64,000 nt of DNA from Croceibacterium segetis (GTDB lineage: Bacteria > Pseudomonadota > Alphaproteobacteria > Sphingomonadales > Sphingomonadaceae), in assembly GCF_011320115.1 (NCBI RefSeq), contig NZ_JAANOZ010000009.1, positions 81,383 through 145,382 on the forward strand, in the 5' to 3' direction. Every line of letters starts with the position of its first letter. Position 1 is the first letter of the stretch. The position numbers and the translations under genes are program-made. Shown here one piece after another: positions 52,088 to 60,482 of this stretch. Under the pieces are notes generated by a model. It saw nothing but the letters and a program-made list of their open reading frames with translations. It did no database searches and was not told the DNA's origin.

Positions 52088-55000
52088 GCGGCGGCTACCC
52101 GTGGCTGCGCGTTGGCTTCCTTAAGCTCGTCGGCGAGGATGAGGCCCAAACGCGCGATGGCCCCGATCGCAATGGTCGGAGGTACCGCCGAAGTATCGAT
52201 CAGCTTCTGGATCTCCTCAGCGAGCGCGTCTGCACGCTCGCGCTCGTGCTCGCTAAGTTCGACAAATGGAGACGCCGGAGCCGGATAGCTCGGATCGCTG
52301 ATGTAGACAGCAAAACTGGTTTGCCGATCGCCCCGACCTTTTAGGTGAGCCAAGCCCTCAGCCCGCAGGAACTGCTGGGCAAGAGCGGCAAGTTCGATTT
52401 TTGCAGCGTCGATGTCACGGTCCACCCAGTCTCGCGCGGGTTTGTTCGCCGCCAGACTGGCAATCCCTTCGATTTGCTCTTGCTCACCTGTGAAGCCCGC
52501 CAAGCGGGTCGCAAGGGCATCGAGCCGAAAGTTGCCAGAAAGACCCCTCACCGTCTCGCACCGAGCATGAAGCATTTGGTACTCTACGTCCTCGGCCGGA
52601 TTGCAGCGCAACTCGCTGAGCAGGGTCGCTGCCAGATCGGCGAGCATCTTTGGATAGGCCGATTCCAATTCGGCTAGGGCAGCGACCGCAGCGTCGGGTA
52701 CGGCGCCAAGGTCCTCACCAAACTTGCTCGGAATGTCTTCGAAGAGCAGCTTGTTCGGATCGTGAGACTTAAGGCCGAGCTGGCGCAAGGCGATCGCGTT
52801 CTCGGACACCATACCAGTGCGTTGGGTCCAAATCGGCAACGATCCCACTCTCGCGACCAACACCCTGGCGACTTCGAGAGCAGTTGGCTCGACAAGTTCG
52901 TCTCGGCGAAGCTTGCTCGCGAGTTCCGATACAACGGCGACATGTAAGGTAGTGATTTCAACGTCACGAAAACGGACTGCACTGGGATCTTGCAGCAACC
53001 GATCGACAAAGAACGTGTCGAGCTGCGGCCTGAATACGCCGTCAAGATAGAGCGAGGTTCGTGCTATCCTCGTCAGAACGTAAGCCAATCCAAGCACCGG
53101 CAAAAGACCATCACGGACTCCGAAGGGAGGCTTTCGCCAGAGACCGTAGAGTTCGCTAAATGACAGCCCGGACTCGGAATTTTGAAGGGTTGCATCGGCC
53201 GCTTGCCACATCGGATACAAACAGTATTCGTCGCTGGGGGCTGGGGCCTTGAAGGCATAAGTGCCCGGTTCATCGGTTGCGTATAGGTCGGTCGACACGA
53301 GCAAGCTGACGAACAGGCCGGCCTCAGGGGGGAAGCCATCGAATCCAAGCCGTTCGTCGCCGCGTCTTTCAACCATCGCATGCAAAAGGGCGCGGGTTGC
53401 AGCGACAGCATTAGACGACGGCTTCGTGCGATTGATGAGTTCGTTGTGGAGCTTGGGCGTGTGAGGAAAACGCCAGTCAGCCAGCTTAGACGCAAGAAGG
53501 CTCAGGCCCGCTGGACCTCCGCCTTCAAGAGCATCGACCAAGTCGTCAGCGGGACCATTCCAATCGACCCGATCAATCGCATCGCGCAATTGATCGTCCA
53601 GATCGGCCGAAAGTCGCGCGATTCGCGCATCGATCTCACGCCTCGCGACTGCATCTCCGTTGAGTTCGGGGCGATTCCCACGAACATGCTCGAGCGCAGC
53701 CAGATCGGCTGTCAATTCGCGTAGGCGATAGCTGTCCCTGGTCCATCCAACCATCACTAGATGATCGCCCGCATTGGCAACCGCAGACCGTGCGATCCGT
53801 TTCGCAACGGCCTTGGTCTCCTCATTCGTGCTGACCAGAATCAGGAATAGCCCCGCGGAGCCTGGTGCCGGAGCGTATGTACGCACCCGCTCCTCGGCAT
53901 CCTCGAGCGGGGCGATTCCCACTTCGAACCATCGCAAAGCTCCGGTGCGCTCGTAGTGTCTCTTTGCGAGCACCGGGCTCAACGCCGGCTGCTCTTCCAG
54001 GCGCTTGAAGTCAGTTCCAACGCCTCTGGAGCGAGCCTCATCCAGCGCAGCCTCGATATCGAAATCACTGCCGGCGTAGATCGCAAACGCGCCGCTATGC
54101 TTGCGGAACACCACAATGGACCATTTGACCAAGTCATTGGCGAGCAGCTTCCACCGCGCTTCAGACTCTACGCCAATCGCCTCGCTCACGATCTCTGGGG
54201 TGGGTTGCAGACCTGACCTATCCTTGAAAAGGTCGAGAAGAGCGATGGTCTTCACCGCCGCAAGATGCTCTCTGGTGCCGCCCCGGATCTCGCATCGCTC
54301 GATTGCGTCGACTGCGGTTGACCAGCGGTGGCCGTCCGGCGAGGCAAGAATGGCCGATTCCAGATTAGCCCGAAGGTAATCCCACAATTGATCAGGATTG
54401 AAGCGCGCGCGGCCGTTCTCGGTCGCTGCCAAAAACTCCTGGAAGCCAAATGGCTCCGCAGAAGTCAGAAATCCGAAAATGCTCCGCTGGCTCTGGCCGA
54501 ATCGCCGACGCGAAATCGGGCCCAACAAACTCGCCGTCAACGGGTGGAGTGGCCAACAGTCGGCAAGCCGTGCCGCTAAGCGCTCGCTGTCGCCCTCTCG
54601 ACCACTCCGCATCTCTGAAGCGACAAGCCGAGCGCTGTCGTCGACTTCGGGTTTTCGGGAAGATTCGATAGCCCGGCCAATCAAGTCAATTTGCTCGTCG
54701 GCCCCGAGATTTACCGGCAGATCAAGGTACCGCCCTTGGATCTTAAGCCACTCGTCCCGACTGTCTCGAGAAAGGCGTTGAGCATACTCATCGAAGGCCT
54801 GGTGCAGAATGCCGACGACGAGCAGGCGCCCCTCGCTGCGGGACGCAATTTCGGCCAGTTCTTGGAATACGTGGATGTCGCCTTGCTCCAGCGCCGCATG
54901 CTCGAGGAATTTGCCCATCTCATCGATGATGAGCGCCAGACCAGGTCCCGTAGCTTGGGCCGCCACACGGCCCACCCAGCTAGCAAACGCTTCGTCCTTG

Positions 55001-55434
55001 AGGCGCCGCACAGGGCGCGCAACGTACCGCTTGATAGCATCTGCGATTGAGGCTTCGGCCTCGGCTCGTTGACCAACGACCGGGACAACACTCCAAGGAG
55101 CGAGTCCTTCACGGAAATGACCGACGAGCTCAGCGATCTCATCCGGGGCCGATCCGTGAGCGAAGGCCCTCGCGATGTTCGTCCGGTCACTCTGCAGCAG
55201 TGCGGCCAACGCCACCGCCAAGCTGGACTTTCCGCTCCCGTAAGGCCCCGTCCAGGTAAACGCGCTGTGCCCGGTCGCCTCACGATGACGGGACATAGAT
55301 AGAAGCGCTTCGATTGCAGAATGAGGGCATACGTACCCCTCCAACGCAGCCGGATCACCAATGTCAGTGTCGACACGAATCGAACGCGTGAAGCGGCGGG
55401 AGACCTTGACGATGTCAGAGAGCGTGGCGGTCAC
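52084..55434 (-). CDS. sspC: large P-loop ATPase, SspC-like
   Basis: 1116 residues. Walker A TGPYGSGKSSLA (62-73) and Walker B ALALIIDEMGKFLEHA-like residues (LALIIDEMG near 166-174) define an N-terminal ATPase; the long remainder is helical with no named domain. The size and position between DUF4007 and PAPS-reductase-like genes match the ATPase of single-strand phosphorothioation cassettes. GTG start in GTGA overlap with sspB; stop overlaps sspD. It probably powers DNA opening or loading of the sulfur-transfer complex. Confidence 0.75.
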   Translation of the reverse strand: MTATLSDIVKVSRRFTRSIRVDTDIGDPAALEGYVCPHSAIEALLSMSRHREATGHSAFTWTGPYGSGKSSLAVALAALLQSDRTNIARAFAHGSAPDEIAELVGHFREGLAPWSVVPVVGQRAEAEASIADAIKRYVARPVRRLKDEAFASWVGRVAAQATGPGLALIIDEMGKFLEHAALEQGDIHVFQELAEIASRSEGRLLVVGILHQAFDEYAQRLSRDSRDEWLKIQGRYLDLPVNLGADEQIDLIGRAIESSRKPEVDDSARLVASEMRSGREGDSERLAARLADCWPLHPLTASLLGPISRRRFGQSQRSIFGFLTSAEPFGFQEFLAATENGRARFNPDQLWDYLRANLESAILASPDGHRWSTAVDAIERCEIRGGTREHLAAVKTIALLDLFKDRSGLQPTPEIVSEAIGVESEARWKLLANDLVKWSIVVFRKHSGAFAIYAGSDFDIEAALDEARSRGVGTDFKRLEEQPALSPVLAKRHYERTGALRWFEVGIAPLEDAEERVRTYAPAPGSAGLFLILVSTNEETKAVAKRIARSAVANAGDHLVMVGWTRDSYRLRELTADLAALEHVRGNRPELNGDAVARREIDARIARLSADLDDQLRDAIDRVDWNGPADDLVDALEGGGPAGLSLLASKLADWRFPHTPKLHNELINRTKPSSNAVAATRALLHAMVERRGDERLGFDGFPPEAGLFVSLLVSTDLYATDEPGTYAFKAPAPSDEYCLYPMWQAADATLQNSESGLSFSELYGLWRKPPFGVRDGLLPVLGLAYVLTRIARTSLYLDGVFRPQLDTFFVDRLLQDPSAVRFRDVEITTLHVAVVSELASKLRRDELVEPTALEVARVLVARVGSLPIWTQRTGMVSENAIALRQLGLKSHDPNKLLFEDIPSKFGEDLGAVPDAAVAALAELESAYPKMLADLAATLLSELRCNPAEDVEYQMLHARCETVRGLSGNFRLDALATRLAGFTGEQEQIEGIASLAANKPARDWVDRDIDAAKIELAALAQQFLRAEGLAHLKGRGDRQTSFAVYISDPSYPAPASPFVELSEHERERADALAEEIQKLIDTSAVPPTIAIGAIARLGLILADELKEANAQPRVAAA

Positions 55435-56426
55435 GCAGCGAGCGCCTGCATGTCGCGCCGGTACATCTCACGCAGGACGTCCCACCTATCTAGCTGCTCG
55501 GCGTTGTGCATGTAGAGCTGCCGCATGCCCGACGATTCGTCCCAACGCAGCATCCCCTCGGAAAGCGGCTCCAGCCGCGCAAGACGGTCGGCAACCGCCT
55601 CTTCATCGAGCAGGAAAACCTGGCCGGGCGAACCCCTCTCGAATGTCAGAAACTCGACCGAAAAGGAGCGGCGTTCGGGGAAAAGATTCTTCCAGAATTC
55701 CAGAACCGCGAACAGAAACACCTCATCCGGCAACGAAGCCTTCGGCCCTCGGCGGAACCGGTACAGCTCCCCCACGCCAGCCATTTGGATCAGACCAAGC
55801 TCGGCGAGCGGGCATTCGATGCTATCTTCCGGCGCACGCCGAGAGCCCTTCGATCCCGAATAGTATGTCCGGATGAGACACTCGACGTCGCGCTTAATGG
55901 TTGACCCGCTGGTAGCGCGCCCCTTTCCAAGTCGACCGGACTCGAACAGCTCGTCGCAACGCTGCATCAGTCGCCGGCGCAAGAGCTCTCGGTCGAAACT
56001 GGGTTCGTGAAATTCGTTGAACGCCCAGTGCCATGCCGTCGCCCGACCGGGCCGCGATGCAAGCATCCAATGCAAGAGCCACAACGATCCGGGGTGCTCT
56101 AAGTAGGGATCTAGGCTTTCACCAAATAGAAGATGACCAACAAGGCCGGTGGAAATTTTAGTATTACGCTCTCCAGGGACATCTTCGGCTATAAGAACAG
56201 CGGTTGCGAGCGCCCAATGCTTCATCGAAAGAACCATGTTCCGTCCGACGCCGAATTCGGCAATTGCCCTTTCGTCGTTAAATATTGAACCGGGCACTCC
56301 ACCTGCTTCTTCTTCGCGCAGGACGGCATCGTATGCCTTCTTTAGCCAGCCATACCGCAGCGGAAACGTCTCGTGGCCCGCGAAGTGCAACTTCTCTTCG
56401 AAGCTGTCGATAATGCTGCGAGCCAT
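55431..56426 (-). CDS. sspB: DUF4007 protein, SspB-like DNA nickase
   Basis: 331 residues. The DUF4007 start is distinctive: KLHFAGHETFPLRYGWLKKA, followed by FGVGRNMVLSMKHWALAT. In characterised SspABCD systems the DUF4007 protein (SspB) nicks DNA to allow sulfur insertion. Other landmarks are a wHTH-like middle (SGSTIKRDVECLIRTYY) and LAELGLIQMAGVGELYRFRRG. It is the first gene of the leftward defence operon, its ATG about 95 bp from the divergent sspA start. The family assignment is from memory of the motif; a profile search would settle it. Confidence 0.8.
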   Translation of the reverse strand: MARSIIDSFEEKLHFAGHETFPLRYGWLKKAYDAVLREEEAGGVPGSIFNDERAIAEFGVGRNMVLSMKHWALATAVLIAEDVPGERNTKISTGLVGHLLFGESLDPYLEHPGSLWLLHWMLASRPGRATAWHWAFNEFHEPSFDRELLRRRLMQRCDELFESGRLGKGRATSGSTIKRDVECLIRTYYSGSKGSRRAPEDSIECPLAELGLIQMAGVGELYRFRRGPKASLPDEVFLFAVLEFWKNLFPERRSFSVEFLTFERGSPGQVFLLDEEAVADRLARLEPLSEGMLRWDESSGMRQLYMHNAEQLDRWDVLREMYRRDMQALAA

Positions 56427-56521
56427 GCAACCTCACTGGAGAACGGTTCCAGTTGAATGCCTCCGCACCCCCGGCTATGTCAACCGCCTGGTCTCGGTGA
56501 CCAGGAGGCAAGTAGGGGATA
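56427..56521. promoter_or_regulatory. divergent sspB/sspA promoter region with two palindromes
   Basis: 95 bp separate the two divergent starts. Palindrome 1: CTGGA (56436-56440) and TCCAG (56448-56452), just upstream of sspB. Palindrome 2: CCTGGTC (56487-56493) and GACCAGG (56499-56505), just upstream of sspA and merging into its AGGAGG site (56503-56508). These could be operators for an unlinked repressor or 5' hairpins that limit translation. No regulator gene is in the locus. Confidence 0.5.
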
Positions 56522-57715
56522 ATGGGCATCTATCTCGACAATCAAGCGTCGACGCCGGTTGATCCACGGGTGAAGGCGGTGATGATCGAGGCGATGGAGC
56601 ACGACTTCGCCAATCCAAGCTCCGAAAGTCACAGCGCCGGGTGGCAAGCGCGCGAGCGCGTCGAGCAAGCGCGGGCAACGATTGCGAAAGCGATCGGCTG
56701 CGGCCCTGACGAACTTATTTTTACGTCCGGCGCGACGGAAGCAGACAATATCGGTGTGCTTGGCGCAGCCTTGGGGGCTCCTGAAAGCCGTCGACGAATC
56801 CTCGTCGGCGCGACCGAGCATAAGGCAGTGCTGGAAGCGGCGTTCGCGGCCCAACGCTCTGGATTTTCGATCGAACTTTTGCCCGTCGATGGCTGCGGCC
56901 TAATCGATCCGGCGGAATTACGGGTACGGCTCAGCGACGACGTTGCCGTCGTGTCGGTGATGCTGGTCAACAATGAAATTGGTACGATCCAACCGCTTGA
57001 CGAGATCGTTCGACTCTCAACTGCGGCCGGAGCCTTCGTCCATACGGATGCCACTCAAGCGCCGACTGCGATGGACATCGATATCGGAGAGCTCGGTGTC
57101 GATGCGGCAAGCTTCTCCAGCCACAAGATCTACGGCCCGAAAGGGATCGGCGCGCTCTATATCTCCGCGGCGGCACCGTGGAGACCACGGCCACTCATGT
57201 TCGGAGGTGGACAGGAACTTGGCCTACGGCCCGGCACTCTCCCCACGCATCTTTGTGCCGGCTTTGCTGAAGCCTTTGCAATCCTCACTGACGAGGGCGC
57301 CGCCGAACGGGAATGGGTAGCTCGGCTTAGGGATGATTTCGCCCAGCTGCTTGGAGAAACTGTTGCTAGCGTCAAGCTGACTGCCGCCCCGCCAAAACGA
57401 CACCCGGGCAACCTTCATGTGCGCTTCGACGGCATCGATGCGGACGATCTGTTGGCGCGGCTGCAACCGCAGGTATGCGCAGCGACAGGGTCTGCCTGCA
57501 CGAGCGGTCACACCCATTACTCCCATGTCCTCGAAGCGATCGGACAACCCGCCGCAGTGGCCGGGCAGGGTGTTCGTTTCTCGTTAGGTCGATTTAGCGA
57601 CGATCACGACGTGCGCCAGGCGGTCGAATTCATTACAGCCGCAGTTGAGCAAATAGTCGGCGCGCTAGCGCATCAGGACTCACAGGCACTTGTTCGGAGA
57701 CAAAGATGTGACTGA
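56522..57715 (+). CDS. sspA: cysteine desulfurase, SspA/DndA-like
   Basis: 397 residues, PLP-dependent, IscS/NifS fold. Marks: YLDNQASTPVDPRV start, TSGATEADN, VGATEHKAVLEAA, VMLVNNEIGTIQPL, the PLP lysine in SSHKIYGPKG (about residue 202), and the persulfide Cys in ATGSACTSG (about residue 326) on the mobile loop. It liberates sulfur from cysteine. Placement divergent to sspBCD, away from any Fe-S assembly genes, makes it the sulfur donor for DNA phosphorothioation. ATG 56522 follows AGGAGG and GGGG. The 3' end overlaps the next gene by 8 bp. Confidence 0.83.
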   Translation: MGIYLDNQASTPVDPRVKAVMIEAMEHDFANPSSESHSAGWQARERVEQARATIAKAIGCGPDELIFTSGATEADNIGVLGAALGAPESRRRILVGATEHKAVLEAAFAAQRSGFSIELLPVDGCGLIDPAELRVRLSDDVAVVSVMLVNNEIGTIQPLDEIVRLSTAAGAFVHTDATQAPTAMDIDIGELGVDAASFSSHKIYGPKGIGALYISAAAPWRPRPLMFGGGQELGLRPGTLPTHLCAGFAEAFAILTDEGAAEREWVARLRDDFAQLLGETVASVKLTAAPPKRHPGNLHVRFDGIDADDLLARLQPQVCAATGSACTSGHTHYSHVLEAIGQPAAVAGQGVRFSLGRFSDDHDVRQAVEFITAAVEQIVGALAHQDSQALVRRQRCD

Positions 57716-58298
57716 ACAAACGCTATCATCTCAAAATCCGGTGTCCTGGAGCCCTCCTGAGGGCGCGGAGTTTGAGTTCGCCAAGGCTGTGTTCGAGCAG
57801 AATTTCGCGCAGTTCCGCCACCTGAATGATCAGATGAACCGACTTCCCGCCTTCGCTGTCACGCTTACGGGTGGCTTCTGGTACGTAGCCGTAGTGGTCG
57901 CCAATTACGGTCCAGGCCTTGATCCAACTCTCGAACACCTCGCGCGATGGGCGTTACTGATCTTTGCAGGCCTATGCAATTTTACGCTCGTTTGCATCGC
58001 AATACGAATTCGAGATGTAATGGGAGATTACCTCGAACGCGTGCGCCGTTTCGAGGGTATATGGTGGACCGAACGCACACCGTCGCTACCCTGGTTTCGA
58101 GAATATTCGATGATTTCGATGTATTCTCTGCTCATCATCGCAGGCGGAGTACTGTCTTGGGCTGCGGCGTTCGTCCTTTTTTGGCCGAGTGAGGCATTTT
58201 GCGTTTGGTGGGGAATCCTTATCGTCGTCTGCGCATTGGTCATAGTGACGCTCTTCGCTTACTGGATTCCAAGATGGCTGACCCCGAAGTCGACCTAG
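57708..58298 (+). CDS. four-helix membrane protein coupled to sspA
   Basis: 196 residues. A soluble N-terminus (GAEFEFAKAVFEQNFAQFR) is followed by LNDQMNRLPAFAVTLTGGFW leading into TM1 (about 48-67), then TM2 (82-103), TM3 (135-155) and TM4 (163-185), with a charged loop between TM2 and TM3. GTG 57708 has GGAG about 9 bases upstream and overlaps the sspA stop. No enzymatic motif is visible. The position behind sspA and before a methyltransferase suggests an accessory defence function such as a membrane effector; this is inference. Confidence 0.65.
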   Translation: MTEQTLSSQNPVSWSPPEGAEFEFAKAVFEQNFAQFRHLNDQMNRLPAFAVTLTGGFWYVAVVVANYGPGLDPTLEHLARWALLIFAGLCNFTLVCIAIRIRDVMGDYLERVRRFEGIWWTERTPSLPWFREYSMISMYSLLIIAGGVLSWAAAFVLFWPSEAFCVWWGILIVVCALVIVTLFAYWIPRWLTPKST

Positions 58299-58915
58299 TT
58301 TCGAGTTTGACTGCGCCCCAGGATGCGACTGTCGCGTTCTATGACTCGAACGCGGACGATTACGATCGGGCCACGCGATCGAATGACCTATCTGCGCTCT
58401 ACCCACTGCTGCTTAATCGCCTTCCCTCAGGTGGGCTTGTGCTTGACGCTGGCTGCGGATCCGGCCGCGACATCCTAGCATTTCTTCAGCGTGGGTTTCG
58501 CGTAGAGGCGTTTGACGCCTCAGCTCAATTGGCTGACCTCGCGACCAAGCTGACTGGCGTCCATGTGGAAGTCCAGCGTTTCGAAAATTGGCCTTCGCCG
58601 CTCGCGCGCTACGACGGGATTTGGTGTTTCGCATCGCTGCTTCATGTAGCTCGTCAGGATCTTCCTCAGGCGCTACGGAAGCTTAGCCGCGCCTTGAAGC
58701 CAGGCGGCTGGCTGTTCGCTAGCTTCAAGAGGGGTGCCTCCGATACTATCGACAGGCGCGGCAGACGATACACCAATCTAACTGTGACATCAGCCCGTCG
58801 CCTTTTCGGGGCCGAAACGGGATTTGAGGGAGTAAGAGTCTGGCAGAATTCTGGGCCTTCAGGCCTCGGTGATGTGACGACCTGGATATATGTGCTGGCT
58901 GGACGCGCCAGATGA
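58274..58915 (+). CDS. class I SAM-dependent methyltransferase (TehB-like small-molecule/DNA-defence type)
   Basis: 213 residues. SAM-binding motif I VLDAGCGSGRDILAF near residue 58, acidic VEAFDASAQL after it, and GIWCFASLLHV followed by LKPGGWLFASFKRG, as in class I methyltransferases of the Methyltransf_11/TehB type. There is no DPPY motif, so it is not a typical DNA adenine methylase. The start overlaps the membrane gene by 25 bp, and its stop overlaps a truncated nuclease-like ORF by ATGA. The substrate is unknown; linkage to sspA suggests a role in the defence locus. Confidence 0.72.
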   Translation: MADPEVDLVSSLTAPQDATVAFYDSNADDYDRATRSNDLSALYPLLLNRLPSGGLVLDAGCGSGRDILAFLQRGFRVEAFDASAQLADLATKLTGVHVEVQRFENWPSPLARYDGIWCFASLLHVARQDLPQALRKLSRALKPGGWLFASFKRGASDTIDRRGRRYTNLTVTSARRLFGAETGFEGVRVWQNSGPSGLGDVTTWIYVLAGRAR

Positions 58916-59037
58916 TCACTTCAAGAGCGATTGCCGAAGCGCCAGCTCCGAGTGACTGGTTTTGGGAGGGAAATGTTGTCGATCGCTTAGCCGTGCATTT
59001 AGAGAAGGAAGGATGGGAGATCCTCCCCAGCGAGTGA
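58912..59037 (+). pseudogene. truncated N-terminus of a WFWEGNV-type nuclease-like protein
   Basis: 41 codons, starting in the ATGA overlap with the methyltransferase. It reads APAPSDWFWEGNVVDRLAVH and then EKEGWEILPSE before a stop. This matches my memory of the opening of restriction-endonuclease-like proteins that begin WFWEGNVQ...HL..EGW and continue with a catalytic D...E-x-K core. The core is missing here. After the stop no reading frame restores it, so it looks like a remnant cut by rearrangement, about 480 bp from the IS6 element. Confidence 0.55.
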
Positions 59038-59219
59038 GTTACGTCAACAAGGGTCGGCCGAAAAGCAACCCGGCTAAACGGGCCGGACCGAGGAAACCGG
59101 CCATTCGACGGGTCCGTGCGACATTAACATCAATTGACGGCTTTGCTCCAAGCACTGTCTGCCTCTTGCATATTGCGGTCACTTGATCAGGATCGTTCCG
59201 GATAAGGCAGGGGACGTCG

Positions 59220-59520
59220 ATGGCTACGAAATCGCAAGCCTATGGGAAGGCTACTTTGCGCTGGCAGCCGGCGAAGGACGGAGGGTTTGAAGGCGCCGTG
59301 ATCATAGGCGGCGAGCGCGGCGAGATACTCAGCGATGAGATCGAAGACCGGCTCGTCTCTAGGCTGCGCAATGAAGCTGGCAAGCTCGAGCCCAACTACA
59401 TCGGCATGGACGGCGCCATCGCCCGCTTCCTCGAATTCATGCCCGACGGCTTAAGAGGCGAACGGAGCGTCTCGGAAGAGCGCGACTATAAACTCGCCGC
59501 CAGCCGTGAGCTCAATGCCG
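59220..59520 (+). pseudogene. hypothetical gene interrupted by the IS6 element
   Basis: About 100 native codons (start MATKSQAYGKATLRWQPAKD) run to the left end of the IS; beyond 59520 the frame continues into IS sequence and stops at 59639. The native part is charged and helical (EDRLVSRLRNEAGKLEPNYI). I do not recognise a family. Joining 59520 directly to the sequence after 60465 stays open for a few codons, so the gene may have been longer before insertion. Confidence 0.5.
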
Positions 59521-60356
59521 GGTGCTGTCAGTCTAATCGCAAGTTGTCTCCGATCGACAGAGCTCTCCCCTTCCCCGGCATGCCTCAGGCCATAAGGTTC
59601 TGCCACTCGGCCAGGGCGGCCGAGCGGCGGGTCTTGTAGGTTTCTCTGTCGACGAGGTGGCGTTCCAGGTTGAAGTGGTTGTGGACATTGGCGTGGAGCG
59701 AGGCGAACTTCTGCAGGCTCTTCATCTGCCGGAACCGCAGCATCGCCCGCTCTCGTCGTCGGAACGGCAGGTGACTGTTCTCCACCCGGTTGTTGGCCCA
59801 GCGGCCGATCTCCTGCTTGTCGGCATTGCCGAGCTCGCTCATCGCCGCCTTGTACGAGCGCAGCCCGTCGGTGGTGATCGCTTCAGGTGACCCATGGCGC
59901 TTGAGCGCCTTCTTGATGAACTTCAAGGCAGCTGCCTTGTCCCTCGTCTTGGTGACGTAGCTCTCGAGGATCTCGCCTTCCTGGTCGACCGCACGCCACA
60001 GATAGACCATCTCGCCATTCAGCTTCACGTACATCTCGTCGAGGTGCCAGCGCCACTGGCGAAAGCCTCTCATCCGGCTCACCCGCTGCCGGCGCACGTC
60101 GGCGGCAAACAGCGGACCGAACCGGTTCCACCAGTGCCGCACCGTCTCGTGGCAGATGTCGATGCCGCGTTCGGACAGGAGGTCCTCCACGTTCCTCAAG
60201 CTCAAGGGGAAACGCACGTACATCATCACCACCAGCCGGATCACTTCCGGCGAGGAGTTGAAGTAGCGGAACGGGCTATGAGGCTTCTTCGGACGAGGCA
60301 TTCCCCCGCCCTGCCCTCAACACCTTACCAGCCGGTGCATTTGCTCTGACAGAGCC
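59521..60356. mobile_element. IS6-family insertion sequence
   Basis: Left terminal sequence GGTGCTGTCAG at 59521; the right end read inward on the opposite strand is GGCTCTGTCAG, ending at 60356 (9 of 11 positions identical). One transposase gene fills the element. Flanking 8-bp duplications were looked for and not found at either possible right end, suggesting rearrangement after insertion. Confidence 0.7.
59585..60301 (-). CDS. IS6-family DDE transposase
   Basis: 238 residues, full length. HTH-like start (RFPLSLRNVEDLLSERGIDI), then the DDE triad: Asp in WHLDEMYVKLNGE, Asp in AITTDGLRSYKAA and Glu in NRVENSHLPFRRRERAM, spaced as in IS6/IS240 transposases. It forms cointegrates by replicative transposition. 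The start ATG at 60299-60301 lies 55 bp inside the right end. It appears intact. Confidence 0.87.
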   Translation of the reverse strand: MPRPKKPHSPFRYFNSSPEVIRLVVMMYVRFPLSLRNVEDLLSERGIDICHETVRHWWNRFGPLFAADVRRQRVSRMRGFRQWRWHLDEMYVKLNGEMVYLWRAVDQEGEILESYVTKTRDKAAALKFIKKALKRHGSPEAITTDGLRSYKAAMSELGNADKQEIGRWANNRVENSHLPFRRRERAMLRFRQMKSLQKFASLHANVHNHFNLERHLVDRETYKTRRSAALAEWQNLMA

Positions 60357-60465
60357 CGGCGAGGAGTTGAAGTAGCGGAACGGGCTATGAGGCTTCTTCG
60401 GGCGAGGCATGGCCCGGCCCTGCCCTCAACTCCTTACCAGCCAGTGCATTTGCTCTGACAGAGCC
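60249..60465. repeat. tandem, diverged 108-bp direct repeat of the IS6 right end
   Basis: Positions 60249-60356 and 60358-60465 are the same 108 bases with 6 mismatches. Each copy contains the first transposase codons and the terminal repeat. The second copy is thus the right end of a related but distinct IS6 element whose body is lost. Confidence 0.75.
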
Positions 60466-60482
60466 AACCGGACGCCATCAGT

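Noticed and set aside
56522..57715. Housekeeping IscS for Fe-S assembly
   Set aside because: No iscR, iscU or suf genes are adjacent, and the gene is divergent to sspB with sspC and sspD following, so the phosphorothioation role fits better.
60144..60465. Possible target-site duplication around the IS6 element
   Set aside because: The 8 bases before 59521 were compared with those after 60356 and after 60465; neither matches.
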